This document shows, piece by piece, positions 8,223 to 16,247 of a DNA stretch of 48,218 nt. Both the position numbers and the translations under genes were made by a program. The stretch comes from an uncultured Prevotella sp. (GTDB lineage Bacteria > Bacteroidota > Bacteroidia > Bacteroidales > Bacteroidaceae), in assembly GCA_944320105.1 (NCBI GenBank), contig CALUGA010000019.1, positions 1-48,218 on the forward strand, given 5' to 3'. The notes under the pieces are model-generated. The model was not told the DNA's origin. It did not search any database and worked only from the letters and a program-made list of their open reading frames with translations. How positions within the stretch are numbered: the first letter of the stretch is position 1; each line of letters opens with the position of its first letter.

Positions 8223-8287
8223 CATAACGCAAGCAGCCCGGGCAGCCCTGCGGCGGGTGCGGAGTAACGCAAAAAACAGTACACATC

Positions 8288-10099
8288 ATGCAGACAAACA
8301 GCCACCTCTCAGTGTTGATACACGACCAGGCAAAGAAGTATGGCGACCGCGAAGCCCTGATATTCAGGCGCTTCGGCAGTAAGAAATGGCAATCGGCCTC
8401 GTGGGCTGAGTTCTCGCGCACGGTGCGCGTGGCCTCGGCGGCCATGCTGCAGCTCGGCATAGGGGTGCAGGAGAACGTGGCCGTGTTTGCGCAGAACTGC
8501 GTGGAATATATGTTCTGCGACTTCGGCGCGTGGGGCATAAGGGCCGTCACCATACCATTCTACGCCACGAGCAGCGAGCAGCAGATACAGTTCATGATCA
8601 ACGACGCCCGCGTGCGCCTGCTCTTCGTGGGCGAGCAAGAGCAGTACGACAAGGCCCACCGCGTGTTCGCCCTCTGCCCCACGCTGGAGCGCATAGTCAT
8701 CTTCGACCGCTCGGTGCGCATAAGCACCCACGACCCATACGCCATCTACTTCGACGACTTCCTGGCCCTGGGCCGCGACAACCCCCACGACGCCGAGCTG
8801 CGGCGGCTTTACGCCGAAGCCTCGTTTGACGACCTGGCCAACATACTCTACACCAGCGGCACCACGGGAGAGAGCAAGGGCGTGATGCTCAGCCACGGAC
8901 AGTACCACGCCGCCCTTGAGGCCAACGGGCGCTGCGTGGCCGTGGGCGAGGCCGACAGGGTTATGAACTTCCTGCCCTACGCCCACATCTTCGAGAAGGG
9001 GTGGACGCTGCTCAGCCTCTCCGTGGGGGCCCGCCTCATAGTGAACACCTACCCGCAGGAGGTGCAGCAGTCGATGCGCGACACCCACCCCACGAGCATG
9101 AGCGCCGTGCCGCGCTTCTGGGAGAAGGTGTACGCCGGCGTGCAGGAGCAGATAGAGCGTGCCAACCCCGTGAAGCGCAAGCTCTTCCTTGGCGCGCTGG
9201 CCATAGGCCGCCGCCACAACATAGAGTACCTGAGCCGCGGCCTGAAGCCGCCCGTGCAGCTGAGGATGGAGTACGAGATGATGAACCGCACCGTGTTCAG
9301 CCTCGTGCGCCACGAGCTGGGCCTGGAGCACGCCAACATCTTCCCCACGGCGGGGGCCACCGTGTCGCAGCACGTGGAGGAGTTCGTCCATTCCATCGGC
9401 CTTAACATGATAGTGGGCTACGGCCTCACGGAGAGCCTCGCCACCGTGTCGTGCGACCGCCTGGGCGAGCCTTTCACCGTAGGCTCCGTGGGCAGGCCCA
9501 TCGACGGCATTGAGGTGAAGATAAGCCCCGAGGGCGAGATACTGCTCAAGGGCCCCACCATCACCCGCGGATACTACAACCGGCCTGGGCTGACGGCAGA
9601 GGCCTTCACCCCCGACGGCTTCTTCCGCACGGGCGACTCGGGCTACATCGAGGGCGGCGAGCTGTTCCTGCGCGAGCGCATAAAGGACCTCTTCAAGACC
9701 TCCAACGGCAAGTACATAGCCCCGCAGGCCATAGAGTCGAGGCTGCTCGTTGACAAGTTCATAGACCAGATAGCCATCATCGCCGACGAGCGCAAGTTCG
9801 TTTCGGCGCTCATCATACCCGAGTACCGCCTCGTGGAGGAGTACGCCAGGGCCAACGGCATACCCTTCGAGGGCCGCGAGGACCTCTGCGCCAACCCCAA
9901 GGTGAGGCAGATGATGATGGAGCGCATCGACACCCTGCAGCAGCAGCTGGCCCACTACGAGCAGGTGAAGCGCATAACGCTCCTGCCCCACCACTTCAGC
10001 ATGGAGCGCGGCGAGCTTACCAACACCCTGAAGCTAAAGCGGCGCGTAATCAACGAGAACTACAAGGACGTTATCGACCGCATGTACGAAGAGAGCTGA
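8288..10099 (+). CDS. fadD: long-chain fatty acid-CoA ligase (AMP-forming)
   Basis: 603-residue member of the ANL adenylating superfamily that activates long-chain fatty acids to acyl-CoA through an acyl-AMP intermediate, on the cytoplasmic face of the inner membrane. The P-loop-like motif YTSGTTGESKGVMLSHG lies near 196-212, followed by FLPYAHIFEKGW, VGYGLTE near 378, the adenylate-binding RTGDSGYIEGGELFLRERIKDLFKT-type segment split around 445-470, and a C-terminal KLKRRVI. Length and order match the Bacteroidota FAA1-like proteins. It has its own promoter and no fatty-acid oxidation genes beside it, so use in phospholipid synthesis from exogenous fatty acid is as likely as degradation. Confidence 0.9.
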   Translation: MQTNSHLSVLIHDQAKKYGDREALIFRRFGSKKWQSASWAEFSRTVRVASAAMLQLGIGVQENVAVFAQNCVEYMFCDFGAWGIRAVTIPFYATSSEQQIQFMINDARVRLLFVGEQEQYDKAHRVFALCPTLERIVIFDRSVRISTHDPYAIYFDDFLALGRDNPHDAELRRLYAEASFDDLANILYTSGTTGESKGVMLSHGQYHAALEANGRCVAVGEADRVMNFLPYAHIFEKGWTLLSLSVGARLIVNTYPQEVQQSMRDTHPTSMSAVPRFWEKVYAGVQEQIERANPVKRKLFLGALAIGRRHNIEYLSRGLKPPVQLRMEYEMMNRTVFSLVRHELGLEHANIFPTAGATVSQHVEEFVHSIGLNMIVGYGLTESLATVSCDRLGEPFTVGSVGRPIDGIEVKISPEGEILLKGPTITRGYYNRPGLTAEAFTPDGFFRTGDSGYIEGGELFLRERIKDLFKTSNGKYIAPQAIESRLLVDKFIDQIAIIADERKFVSALIIPEYRLVEEYARANGIPFEGREDLCANPKVRQMMMERIDTLQQQLAHYEQVKRITLLPHHFSMERGELTNTLKLKRRVINENYKDVIDRMYEES

Positions 10100-10195
10100 G
10101 AATTAGGTGTTAAGAATTAAGGGTTAAGAATTAAGAGTTAAGGGTTAAGAATTAAGAGTTAAGGGTTAAGAATTAAGAGTTAAGAATTAAGGGTT
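10100..10195. repeat. AT-rich tandem repeat (gttaagaattaagg type)
   Basis: Alternating heptads agaatta and agagtta/agggtta repeat about a dozen times between fadD and prfB. No gene or promoter is evident in it. The following 100 bases contain two imperfect copies of aattcaaggct. Confidence 0.85.
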
Positions 10196-10303
10196 GGAAA
10201 CTGTCGCTTGCGGCGATTGGGAGTTGGGCAATTCAAGGCTGGACAGCTCAAAATCGCCGGGCGGAAATTCAAGGCTCCAAGCCCAAGATTCAAAATTGAA
10301 TAT

Positions 10304-11425
10304 ATGATTACAGCAGAACAACTGAAAGACATCATGGAGCGCGCCGATGCGCTCAACCGATACCTCGACATCGACAAGAAGCAGATGGAGTACGAGGAGG
10401 AAGACCTGCGCACGCAGGCACCCGATTTCTGGGACGACCCCAAGCGGGCTGAGGAGCAAATGAAGAAGGTGAAGGCCCTCAAGAGCTGGATAGACGGCTA
10501 CAAGGAGGTGCGCACGGCTGCCGATGAGCTGCAGCTGGCCTTCGACTTCCACAAGGACGACATGGTGACCGAGGAGGAGGTGGACGCCGACTACGACCGC
10601 GCCATAAAGGCCATAGAGGCCCTGGAGCTGAAAAACATGCTCCGCCAGAAGGAAGACCCCATGGACTGCGTGATGAAGATAAACAGCGGCGCAGGCGGCA
10701 CCGAGAGCCAGGACTGGGCGCAGATGCTCATGCGTATGTATATGCGGTGGGCCGAGGCCCACGGCTACAAGGTTACGATAAGCAACCTGCAGGAGGGCGA
10801 CGAGGCCGGCATAAAGAGCGTCACTATGGAGATAGAGGGGGGCGAGTATGCCTATGGCTACCTAAAGAGCGAGAACGGCGTACACCGCCTGGTGCGAGTG
10901 TCGCCATTCAACGCGCAGGGCAAGCGCATGACGAGCTTCGCCAGCGTGTTCGTGACGCCACTCGTAGACGACACCATCGAGGTTTACGTGGACCCCGCCC
11001 GCGTGAGCTGGGACCTCTTCCGCAGCGGTGGCGCCGGCGGACAGAACGTCAACAAGGTGGAGACGGGTGTGCGCCTGCGCTACCAGTACGTGGACCCCGA
11101 CACCGGCGAGGAGGAGGAGATACTCATCGAGAACACCGAGAGCCGCAAGCAGCTGGAAAACCGCAACAACGCAATGCGCCTCTTGAAGTCGCAGCTCTAC
11201 GACCGCGCCATGAAGAAGCGACTTGAGGCCCAGGCCAAGATTGAGGCCGGCAAGAAGAAGATAGAGTGGGGAAGCCAGATACGCAGCTACGTGTTCGACG
11301 ACCGCCGGGTGAAGGACCACCGCACCAACTACCAGACTTCCGACGTGGACGGCGTGATGGACGGCAAGATAGACGGCTTCATCAAGGCTTACCTCATGGA
11401 GTTCCCCGTGAACGACGAGGCGTGA
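10304..11425 (+). CDS. prfB: peptide chain release factor 2
   Basis: 373-residue class I release factor that reads UGA and UAA and triggers peptidyl-tRNA hydrolysis on the ribosome. The RF2 tripeptide SPF is at 200-202 and the catalytic GGQ at 245-247 (RSGGAGGQNVNKVE). The start is placed at the ATG giving MITAEQLKDIMERAD; the frame stays open upstream, but that stretch is repeat-like. The N-terminal region around LNRYLDIDKK, where many bacteria have an internal UGA and +1 programmed frameshift, is read straight through here. A 48-residue membrane ORF and a CYTH gene follow closely on the same strand. Confidence 0.95.
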   Translation: MITAEQLKDIMERADALNRYLDIDKKQMEYEEEDLRTQAPDFWDDPKRAEEQMKKVKALKSWIDGYKEVRTAADELQLAFDFHKDDMVTEEEVDADYDRAIKAIEALELKNMLRQKEDPMDCVMKINSGAGGTESQDWAQMLMRMYMRWAEAHGYKVTISNLQEGDEAGIKSVTMEIEGGEYAYGYLKSENGVHRLVRVSPFNAQGKRMTSFASVFVTPLVDDTIEVYVDPARVSWDLFRSGGAGGQNVNKVETGVRLRYQYVDPDTGEEEEILIENTESRKQLENRNNAMRLLKSQLYDRAMKKRLEAQAKIEAGKKKIEWGSQIRSYVFDDRRVKDHRTNYQTSDVDGVMDGKIDGFIKAYLMEFPVNDEA

Positions 11426-11471
11426 GCGCCACTGGCGGCAGCCAAGGATAAACAACTTAAAACATACAACT

Positions 11472-11618
11472 ATGAGCGACAAGGGAAAGGCTCGCCGTGC
11501 GGCCTATGAGGCACAGCAGGAGAAAAAGGCAAGGAGAGTGGTCAACTGGATATTCATCGTGCTCGTGCTGCTGGCCATCTGCTACATAGCCTACACCTAC
11601 ATGATGATGGGCTTGTGA
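11472..11618 (+). CDS. small single-pass membrane protein
   Basis: 48 residues: a basic, charged N-terminus (MSDKGKARRAAYEAQQEKK, then ARR) followed by one hydrophobic helix (VVNWIFIVLVLLAICYIAY) and a short MMMGL tail. The expected topology is N-in, with the basic part in the cytoplasm. It lies 46 bases after prfB and its stop is 6 bases before the CYTH start codon used here, so the three are probably co-transcribed. Function is not recognised. The strong amphipathic-plus-TM design argues for a real protein. Confidence 0.7.
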   Translation: MSDKGKARRAAYEAQQEKKARRVVNWIFIVLVLLAICYIAYTYMMMGL

Positions 11619-11623
11619 GGCCG

Positions 11624-12139
11624 ATGGACAGCATGGAGATAGAGCGGAAGTTCCTCGTGGTGGGCGACAGCTACAAGCAGGCCGCCACGTCGAGCAGCCG
11701 CATAAGGCAGGGCTACATCTGCAGCGACCGCGGACGCACCGTAAGGGTGCGCCTGCGCGGCGGCCGCGGCTTCCTTACGATAAAGGGGCCTTCGGCCGAC
11801 GGTGGCCTGAGCCGCTACGAGTTCGAGAAAGAGATAACGCCCCAAGAGGCCGAGCGGCTCTTCGAGCTGTGCGAGCCGGGGGCGGTGGACAAGACGCGCT
11901 GGATGGTGCCTTGCGGCGCGCATACGTTCGAGGTGGACGAGTTCCACGGCTGCAACGAGGGTCTCGTGGTGGCCGAGGTGGAGCTGTCGTCGCCCACGGA
12001 GCAGTTCTGCAAGCCTGCTTTCGTGGGGCGCGAGGTCACCGGCGACCGCCGGTTCTACAACTCCTGCCTCACCAAGCGGCCCTTTACGGCCTGGACTGAC
12101 GGCGAGCGAGCAGAAACGCTGCGCCAAGGGCAAGGCTGA
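11624..12139 (+). CDS. CYTH-domain protein (putative triphosphate phosphohydrolase)
   Basis: About 171 residues. The CYTH signature EIERKFLV (ExExK) begins at residue 5, followed by alternating basic and acidic strands: GYICSDRGRTVRVRLRGG, FLTIKG, YEFEKEI, KTRWMV, FEVDEF, and VVAEVEL. This is the eight-stranded tunnel fold that binds triphosphates with divalent metal. Bacterial relatives hydrolyse inorganic triphosphate; adenylate cyclase activity is less likely. ATG codons at 11624 and 11633 are both plausible starts, and the latter puts the motif at the extreme N-terminus, as in many homologues. The last 56 bases overlap the convergent VanZ-like gene. Confidence 0.85.
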   Translation: MDSMEIERKFLVVGDSYKQAATSSSRIRQGYICSDRGRTVRVRLRGGRGFLTIKGPSADGGLSRYEFEKEITPQEAERLFELCEPGAVDKTRWMVPCGAHTFEVDEFHGCNEGLVVAEVELSSPTEQFCKPAFVGREVTGDRRFYNSCLTKRPFTAWTDGERAETLRQGQG

Positions 12140-12479
12140 CCCCTACGGCGTTGGCGGCCAGGTCGAGCCAGTCGCCGCTGCGGCGGCCCCCGGTGCAGTA
12201 GGCCTGCAGCAGCTCTATTGCCCCGCTCATCAGCACCGGCACAAGCCATCCGGCCACTGCCGCCCGCCGCGTCACGGCTCTGCGGCGGCCCCGCAGCAGG
12301 TGCTCGGCCCAGAACACGGCGCACGACCCGCTGTACATCACTATGTGGGTCCACTTGTCTATGAACTGCACGTTGTCGAGCTTTGTGTGGGGTGGCGTGA
12401 AGAACGACAAGTACCAAATGGCCGCCACGCACACTGCCGTGAGCGGGTATTTGCTTATCAACTGACAGATTTTGCGCAT
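12084..12479 (-). CDS. VanZ-like family membrane protein
   Basis: 131 residues with four likely membrane helices: about 10-26 (LTAVCVAAIWYLSFF), 44-60 (THIVMYSGSCAVFW), 72-90 and 108-125. The VanZ-like signature is visible: FIDKWTHIVMYSGSC near the second helix and the GAIELLQAY then GDWLDLAANAVGV pattern near the end. The family is named after the teicoplanin-resistance accessory protein, but most chromosomal copies have no known role. The start is the MRKICQ methionine, since the frame upstream is promoter DNA. Its 3' end overlaps the CYTH gene by 56 bases tail to tail. Confidence 0.8.
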   Translation of the reverse strand: MRKICQLISKYPLTAVCVAAIWYLSFFTPPHTKLDNVQFIDKWTHIVMYSGSCAVFWAEHLLRGRRRAVTRRAAVAGWLVPVLMSGAIELLQAYCTGGRRSGDWLDLAANAVGVSLALGAAFLLARRQSRP

Positions 12480-12499
12480 ATTATCTTCTTTTCCGGGCG

Positions 12500-12527
12500 C
12501 AAAATTACTGTTTTTTTTATAATTTTG
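12500..12527. promoter_or_regulatory. divergent -7 boxes
   Basis: TAATTTTG lies on the plus strand at 12520-12527 (toward the symporter) and on the minus strand at 12507-12500 (toward the VanZ-like gene). No clear -33 box is seen for either, so the divergent promoter pair is tentative. Confidence 0.45.
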
Positions 12528-12555
12528 CCCCGTAATAAACAATAATTCTACTTCG

Positions 12556-13920
12556 ATGGCACAATTGGAAAGAGCTAAGTTCGGCAGCAAGCTGGGCGTG
12601 ATTCTCGCCACGGCAGGCTCGGCCGTGGGCCTTGGCAACGTGTGGCGGTTCCCCTACCTCGCGGGCGAGAACGGCGGAGCGGCCTTCATGCTGTTATACA
12701 TCGCCTGTGTGCTGGTGCTCGGCATGCCCTGCATGGTGGCCGAGTTCATTGTGGGCAGGCGCGCCCAGGCCAACGCGGCGCGGGCCTTCAGCACGTTGGG
12801 TGGGCGCACGCCTATGGCACTGGTGGGCTATGTGGGCGTGCTCACGGCCATGCTCATAATAGGCTACTACGCCGTGGTGTCGGGCTGGTGCCTGGAGTAT
12901 GTGTTCGCATCGGCGGCAGGCCAATTCGCCAACGTAACCCCGGAGCAGGCCGCCGGCTACTTTGCCGACTTCGAGATGCACCCCTTCAAGCCTGTGGTGT
13001 GGATGGCGCTGGTGTTCCTGGCCACCCACTGGGTGATTGTCCATGGTGTGCGCGACGGCATTGAGCGCGCCTCAAAGCTCATGATGCCCGCCCTCTTCGT
13101 GTTGCTGCTAGTTGTGGTGGCGGCCTCGTGCCTGCTGCCCGGCGCCGGGGCGGGCGTGGAGTTCCTCTTCAAGCCCGACTTCAGCAAGCTCACCGGCGAC
13201 GTGTTCCTCGCCGCCCTGGGGCAGGCTTTCTTCTCCTTGAGCATAGGCATGGGCTGCATGTGCACCTACGCCTCTTACTTCAGCAGGCAGACGAGGCTTG
13301 GCTCTTCGGCCATGCAGATAGGCGTGATAGTTATCCTCGTGGCGGTGCTGGCGGGCCTCATGATTTTCCCTGCGGCCTTCTCCGTGGGCATAAAGCCCGA
13401 CAGCGGCCCTTCGCTCATCTTCATAACGCTGCCCAATGTGTTCGCCAAGGCGTTCGGCTTCGCCCCGGCCTTGGGCTACGTGGTGGCCGTTATGTTCTAC
13501 GTGCTGCTCACCCTGGCCGCCCTCACGTCGCTCATCTCGCTCCACGAGGTGTGTACGGCGTTCGTCCATGAGGAGCTGCACGTCACCCGCAAGCGGGCAG
13601 CCGCCGTGGTAACAGCGCTCGGCGTGGCCATGGGCGCGCTCTGCTCGCTGTCGCTGGGGGGCTGGGAGTGGCTGCAGGTGCTGGGCAAGCCGCTCTTTGA
13701 GCAGTGCGACTTCGTTACCGGCCAGGTGCTCATGCCCTTGGGCGGACTGCTCATCTGCCTGCTCGTGGGGTGGCACCTGCCCCACAAGCTCGTGCGCGAC
13801 GAGTTCACCAACTGGGGCACGCTGCCCGGCCGCAGCCTCGGCCTGTTCGTGCTGTGCGTGAAGTACGTATGCCCCATAGGCATCGCCCTTATATTCCTCA
13901 ACCAGCTCGGCGTGGTCTGA
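12556..13920 (+). CDS. neurotransmitter:sodium symporter family transporter
   Basis: 454-residue polytopic protein of the NSS/SNF family, expected to import an amino acid or related amine with sodium ions using the LeuT fold. The family hallmark GLGNVWRFPYLAGENGG lies in the unwound first helix (about 23-39), preceded by the N-terminal SKLGVILATAGSAV. Eleven to twelve hydrophobic helices follow, with QAFFSLSIGMGCMCTYASY (helix 6, about 226-244) and a helix-8-like LTLAALTSLISL. Length is normal for bacterial members. It begins a tight same-strand group with the HhH protein (30-base gap) and the radical SAM maturase. The substrate cannot be read from sequence. Confidence 0.92.
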   Translation: MAQLERAKFGSKLGVILATAGSAVGLGNVWRFPYLAGENGGAAFMLLYIACVLVLGMPCMVAEFIVGRRAQANAARAFSTLGGRTPMALVGYVGVLTAMLIIGYYAVVSGWCLEYVFASAAGQFANVTPEQAAGYFADFEMHPFKPVVWMALVFLATHWVIVHGVRDGIERASKLMMPALFVLLLVVVAASCLLPGAGAGVEFLFKPDFSKLTGDVFLAALGQAFFSLSIGMGCMCTYASYFSRQTRLGSSAMQIGVIVILVAVLAGLMIFPAAFSVGIKPDSGPSLIFITLPNVFAKAFGFAPALGYVVAVMFYVLLTLAALTSLISLHEVCTAFVHEELHVTRKRAAAVVTALGVAMGALCSLSLGGWEWLQVLGKPLFEQCDFVTGQVLMPLGGLLICLLVGWHLPHKLVRDEFTNWGTLPGRSLGLFVLCVKYVCPIGIALIFLNQLGVV

Positions 13921-13950
13921 CGCCGCGCCCGCAACCTGCCGCAGCGAGCC

Positions 13951-14841
13951 ATGAAGCAAAGTCGTGACCCCTTTTACCAGCGCGCCGACCGCCGCGCCGC
14001 CGTCGCTGTGCTGGCCGTGGCGGCTGCCTGCGGCGCGCTTGTGGCGTGGCTTGGGGGCGCGGGCGGCGGCACGGGGCAGCCAGTGCGCACCGACACCGTT
14101 TATGTGGGCAGCCGTCAGGAGGCCCGCCCGCAGCCGAAAGGGCAATGGGTGGGGCCTGTGGAGGAGCGCCGCGAGGAACTGTTTGTCTTCGACCCCAACA
14201 CCGCCGACAGCACCGCCCTGCTGCGCCTCGGCCTGCAGCCGTGGCAGGTGCGCAATATATATAAGTACCGCGCCAGGGGCGGGGTGTACCGCCACCCCGA
14301 CGACTTCGCGCGGCTCTACGGCCTCACCGCAGGCCAGTTCCGCCGCCTCAGGCCCTACATACGCATCTCGCCCGACTTCCTCCCGGCCTCCTCGGCAGTG
14401 GCGCCGCCGCCTGCGCGCCGCGACTCGCTGCGCTATCAGCCAAAGCTGAAGCCCGGCGAGCAGATTGAGCTGAACGGAGCCGACACGGCGGAGCTGCGCC
14501 GTGTGCCGGGCATAGGGCCTTACTACGCCCGGGCCATAGTGCGCTACGGCGAGCGGCTCGGCGGCTACGTGAGCATAGGCCAGCTCGACGAGATTGAGGG
14601 TTTCCCGCCCGAGGCCAAGCCTTACTTTGCCATCAGCCGCCCCACCCCCCGGCGGCTTAACCTCAACGAGCTGCCACTGAGCCGTCTGCGCCGCCATCCC
14701 TACATCAGTTTTTACCAGGCGAAGGCTATTGTTGACTACCGCCGGCAGCACGGGCGGCTGCGCAGCTTGGCCGACCTGAGGCTGAGCCGCGACTTCACCC
14801 CCGAGGCCATAAGCCGCCTCGAACCTTACGTTGAGTTCTGA
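13951..14841 (+). CDS. helix-hairpin-helix (ComEA-like) protein
   Basis: 296 residues. An N-terminal membrane anchor or signal (about 13-36, VAVLAVAAACGALVAWLGG) is followed by a linker and three ComEA/OB-associated HhH units: about 84-135 (TADSTALLRLGLQPWQVRNI), 172-225 (RVPGIGPYYARAIVRYGE) and 231-290 (NLNELPLSRLRRHPYISFYQ). Only the middle unit keeps the canonical PGIGPxxA hairpin. The fold binds DNA non-specifically in ComEA, so an extracytoplasmic DNA-binding role is possible. Multi-HhH proteins of this type are widespread and uncharacterised in Bacteroidota. It lies 2 bases before the radical SAM gene. Confidence 0.8.
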   Translation: MKQSRDPFYQRADRRAAVAVLAVAAACGALVAWLGGAGGGTGQPVRTDTVYVGSRQEARPQPKGQWVGPVEERREELFVFDPNTADSTALLRLGLQPWQVRNIYKYRARGGVYRHPDDFARLYGLTAGQFRRLRPYIRISPDFLPASSAVAPPPARRDSLRYQPKLKPGEQIELNGADTAELRRVPGIGPYYARAIVRYGERLGGYVSIGQLDEIEGFPPEAKPYFAISRPTPRRLNLNELPLSRLRRHPYISFYQAKAIVDYRRQHGRLRSLADLRLSRDFTPEAISRLEPYVEF

Positions 14842-14843
14842 CC

Positions 14844-16049
14844 ATGAACGTCATTGCCCCTTTCCTGCGCCCTTTCTACGTTATGCTGAAGCCCGCCGGC
14901 TCCGGCTGCAACCTGCGTTGCCGCTATTGCTACTACGCCGGGAAGGGCGCGCTGCATGCCGGGGCGGGGCCTGCCGCGATGGACGACGGACTGCTCGAAG
15001 ACTTCATCCGCCAATACATAGAGGCTCAGCCCGGGCCCGACGTGCTCTTTACGTGGCACGGAGGCGAGCCGCTGCTGCGCCCCTTGGCGTTCTACCGCCG
15101 CGCCGTGGAGCTGCAACGGCGTTACGCACGGGGCCGCCACATAGACAACTGCCTGCAAACCAACGGCACGCTGCTCACCGACGAGTGGTGCCGCTTCCTC
15201 AGCGGCGAGGGCTTCCTCGTGGGCATCAGCATCGACGGGCCGCGCTCCATGCACGACCCCATGCGCCAAGGCACGTTCGATAGTGTTATGCGCGGCCTTG
15301 AGCTGCTGTGCCGCCACGGCGTGGAGTGGAACGCCATGGCCACCGTCAACAGCCTCAATGCCCCTCACCCCGTGGAGTTCTACCGCTTCTTCCGCTCCAT
15401 AGGCTGCCGCTATTTGCAGTTTACGCCGGTGGTGGAGCGCAGGCGCGGCGACGCCTCGTCGCCCTTGATGGCGGGCAGCGAGGAGGGCGGCACGCTCACG
15501 CCAGAGTCGGTTTCGCCCGAGGCATGGGGTGAGTTTGCCTGCGGTGTGTTCGACGAGTGGGTGCGCCGCGACGTGGGCGAAGTGTTCGTGCAGCTTTTCG
15601 ACGACACCCTGGCCTGCTGGGCGGGCGAGCCGCCGGGCGTGTGCTCGCTGGCCGCCGAGTGCGGGCAGGCCCCGGCCCTTGAGGCCAACGGCGACCTGTA
15701 CTGCTGCGACCACTTCGTGTTTCCGGCCTTCCGCCTTGGCAACATACGCCGCCAGGGCCTGGCGCAGATGGCCTACGGTGAGCGGCAGGCGGCCTTCGGC
15801 AGGGCCAAGCGCACCGCGCTGACGCCCCAGTGCCGCGAGTGCCGTTGGCTCTTCGCTTGCCACGGCGAGTGTCCGCGCAACCGTTTCGTGCGCGACAGCC
15901 ACGGCGCGCCCGGCCACAACTACCTCTGCCGTGGCTACGCCCGCTACTTCGGCCACGTGGCTCCATACATGGATTTCATGAAAGCCGAGCTTGACGCAGG
16001 CCGCGCCCCGGCCAACGTCATGGCCCATCTCTGCGAGCTGCGGCGTTGA
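14844..16049 (+). CDS. anaerobic sulfatase maturase-type radical SAM/SPASM enzyme
   Basis: 401 residues. The radical SAM cluster motif CNLRCRYC (Cys22, Cys26, Cys29) sits at the N-terminus after FYVMLKPAGSG, and FTWHGGEPLL and NGTLL follow as in the family. The C-terminal SPASM part has the extra iron-sulfur cysteines: CSLAAECG, GDLYCCDHFVFP (whose Asp corresponds to the proposed catalytic base region), CRECRWLFACHGECPRNRF and YLCRGY. anSMEs oxidise a Cys or Ser of a type I sulfatase to formylglycine in the cytoplasm before export. No sulfatase gene lies in the window, so a distant target or a different peptide substrate must be assumed. Confidence 0.87.
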   Translation: MNVIAPFLRPFYVMLKPAGSGCNLRCRYCYYAGKGALHAGAGPAAMDDGLLEDFIRQYIEAQPGPDVLFTWHGGEPLLRPLAFYRRAVELQRRYARGRHIDNCLQTNGTLLTDEWCRFLSGEGFLVGISIDGPRSMHDPMRQGTFDSVMRGLELLCRHGVEWNAMATVNSLNAPHPVEFYRFFRSIGCRYLQFTPVVERRRGDASSPLMAGSEEGGTLTPESVSPEAWGEFACGVFDEWVRRDVGEVFVQLFDDTLACWAGEPPGVCSLAAECGQAPALEANGDLYCCDHFVFPAFRLGNIRRQGLAQMAYGERQAAFGRAKRTALTPQCRECRWLFACHGECPRNRFVRDSHGAPGHNYLCRGYARYFGHVAPYMDFMKAELDAGRAPANVMAHLCELRR

Positions 16050-16196
16050 TGCAGCAGGGCTGCTTGCCCGCCGTGCTTTTGCGGCCTGCGCCGCCCCGCG
16101 CCCTTGCTTGCTGCCGGGCCGCCGCCTTACTGCCTGCGCCGCAACCGTTTGCGGAAAATAACAGGCGAAAAACTACCGCGTTACGATTATTTTTCT

Positions 16197-16204
16197 TACT
16201 TTTG
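16197..16204 (+). promoter_or_regulatory. -7 box of the pta promoter
   Basis: TACTTTTG at 16197-16204, 44 bases before the pta ATG, in an AT-rich stretch. No good -33 box is seen at the usual spacing. Confidence 0.5.
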
Positions 16205-16247
16205 CAAAGCGGAAATTACAACACAGACATATCTTAAATTAACCATC

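Noticed and set aside
13108-14751. 547-codon open frame on the minus strand
   Set aside because: It spans the symporter and HhH genes in antisense and shows no recognisable fold; a by-product of GC bias.
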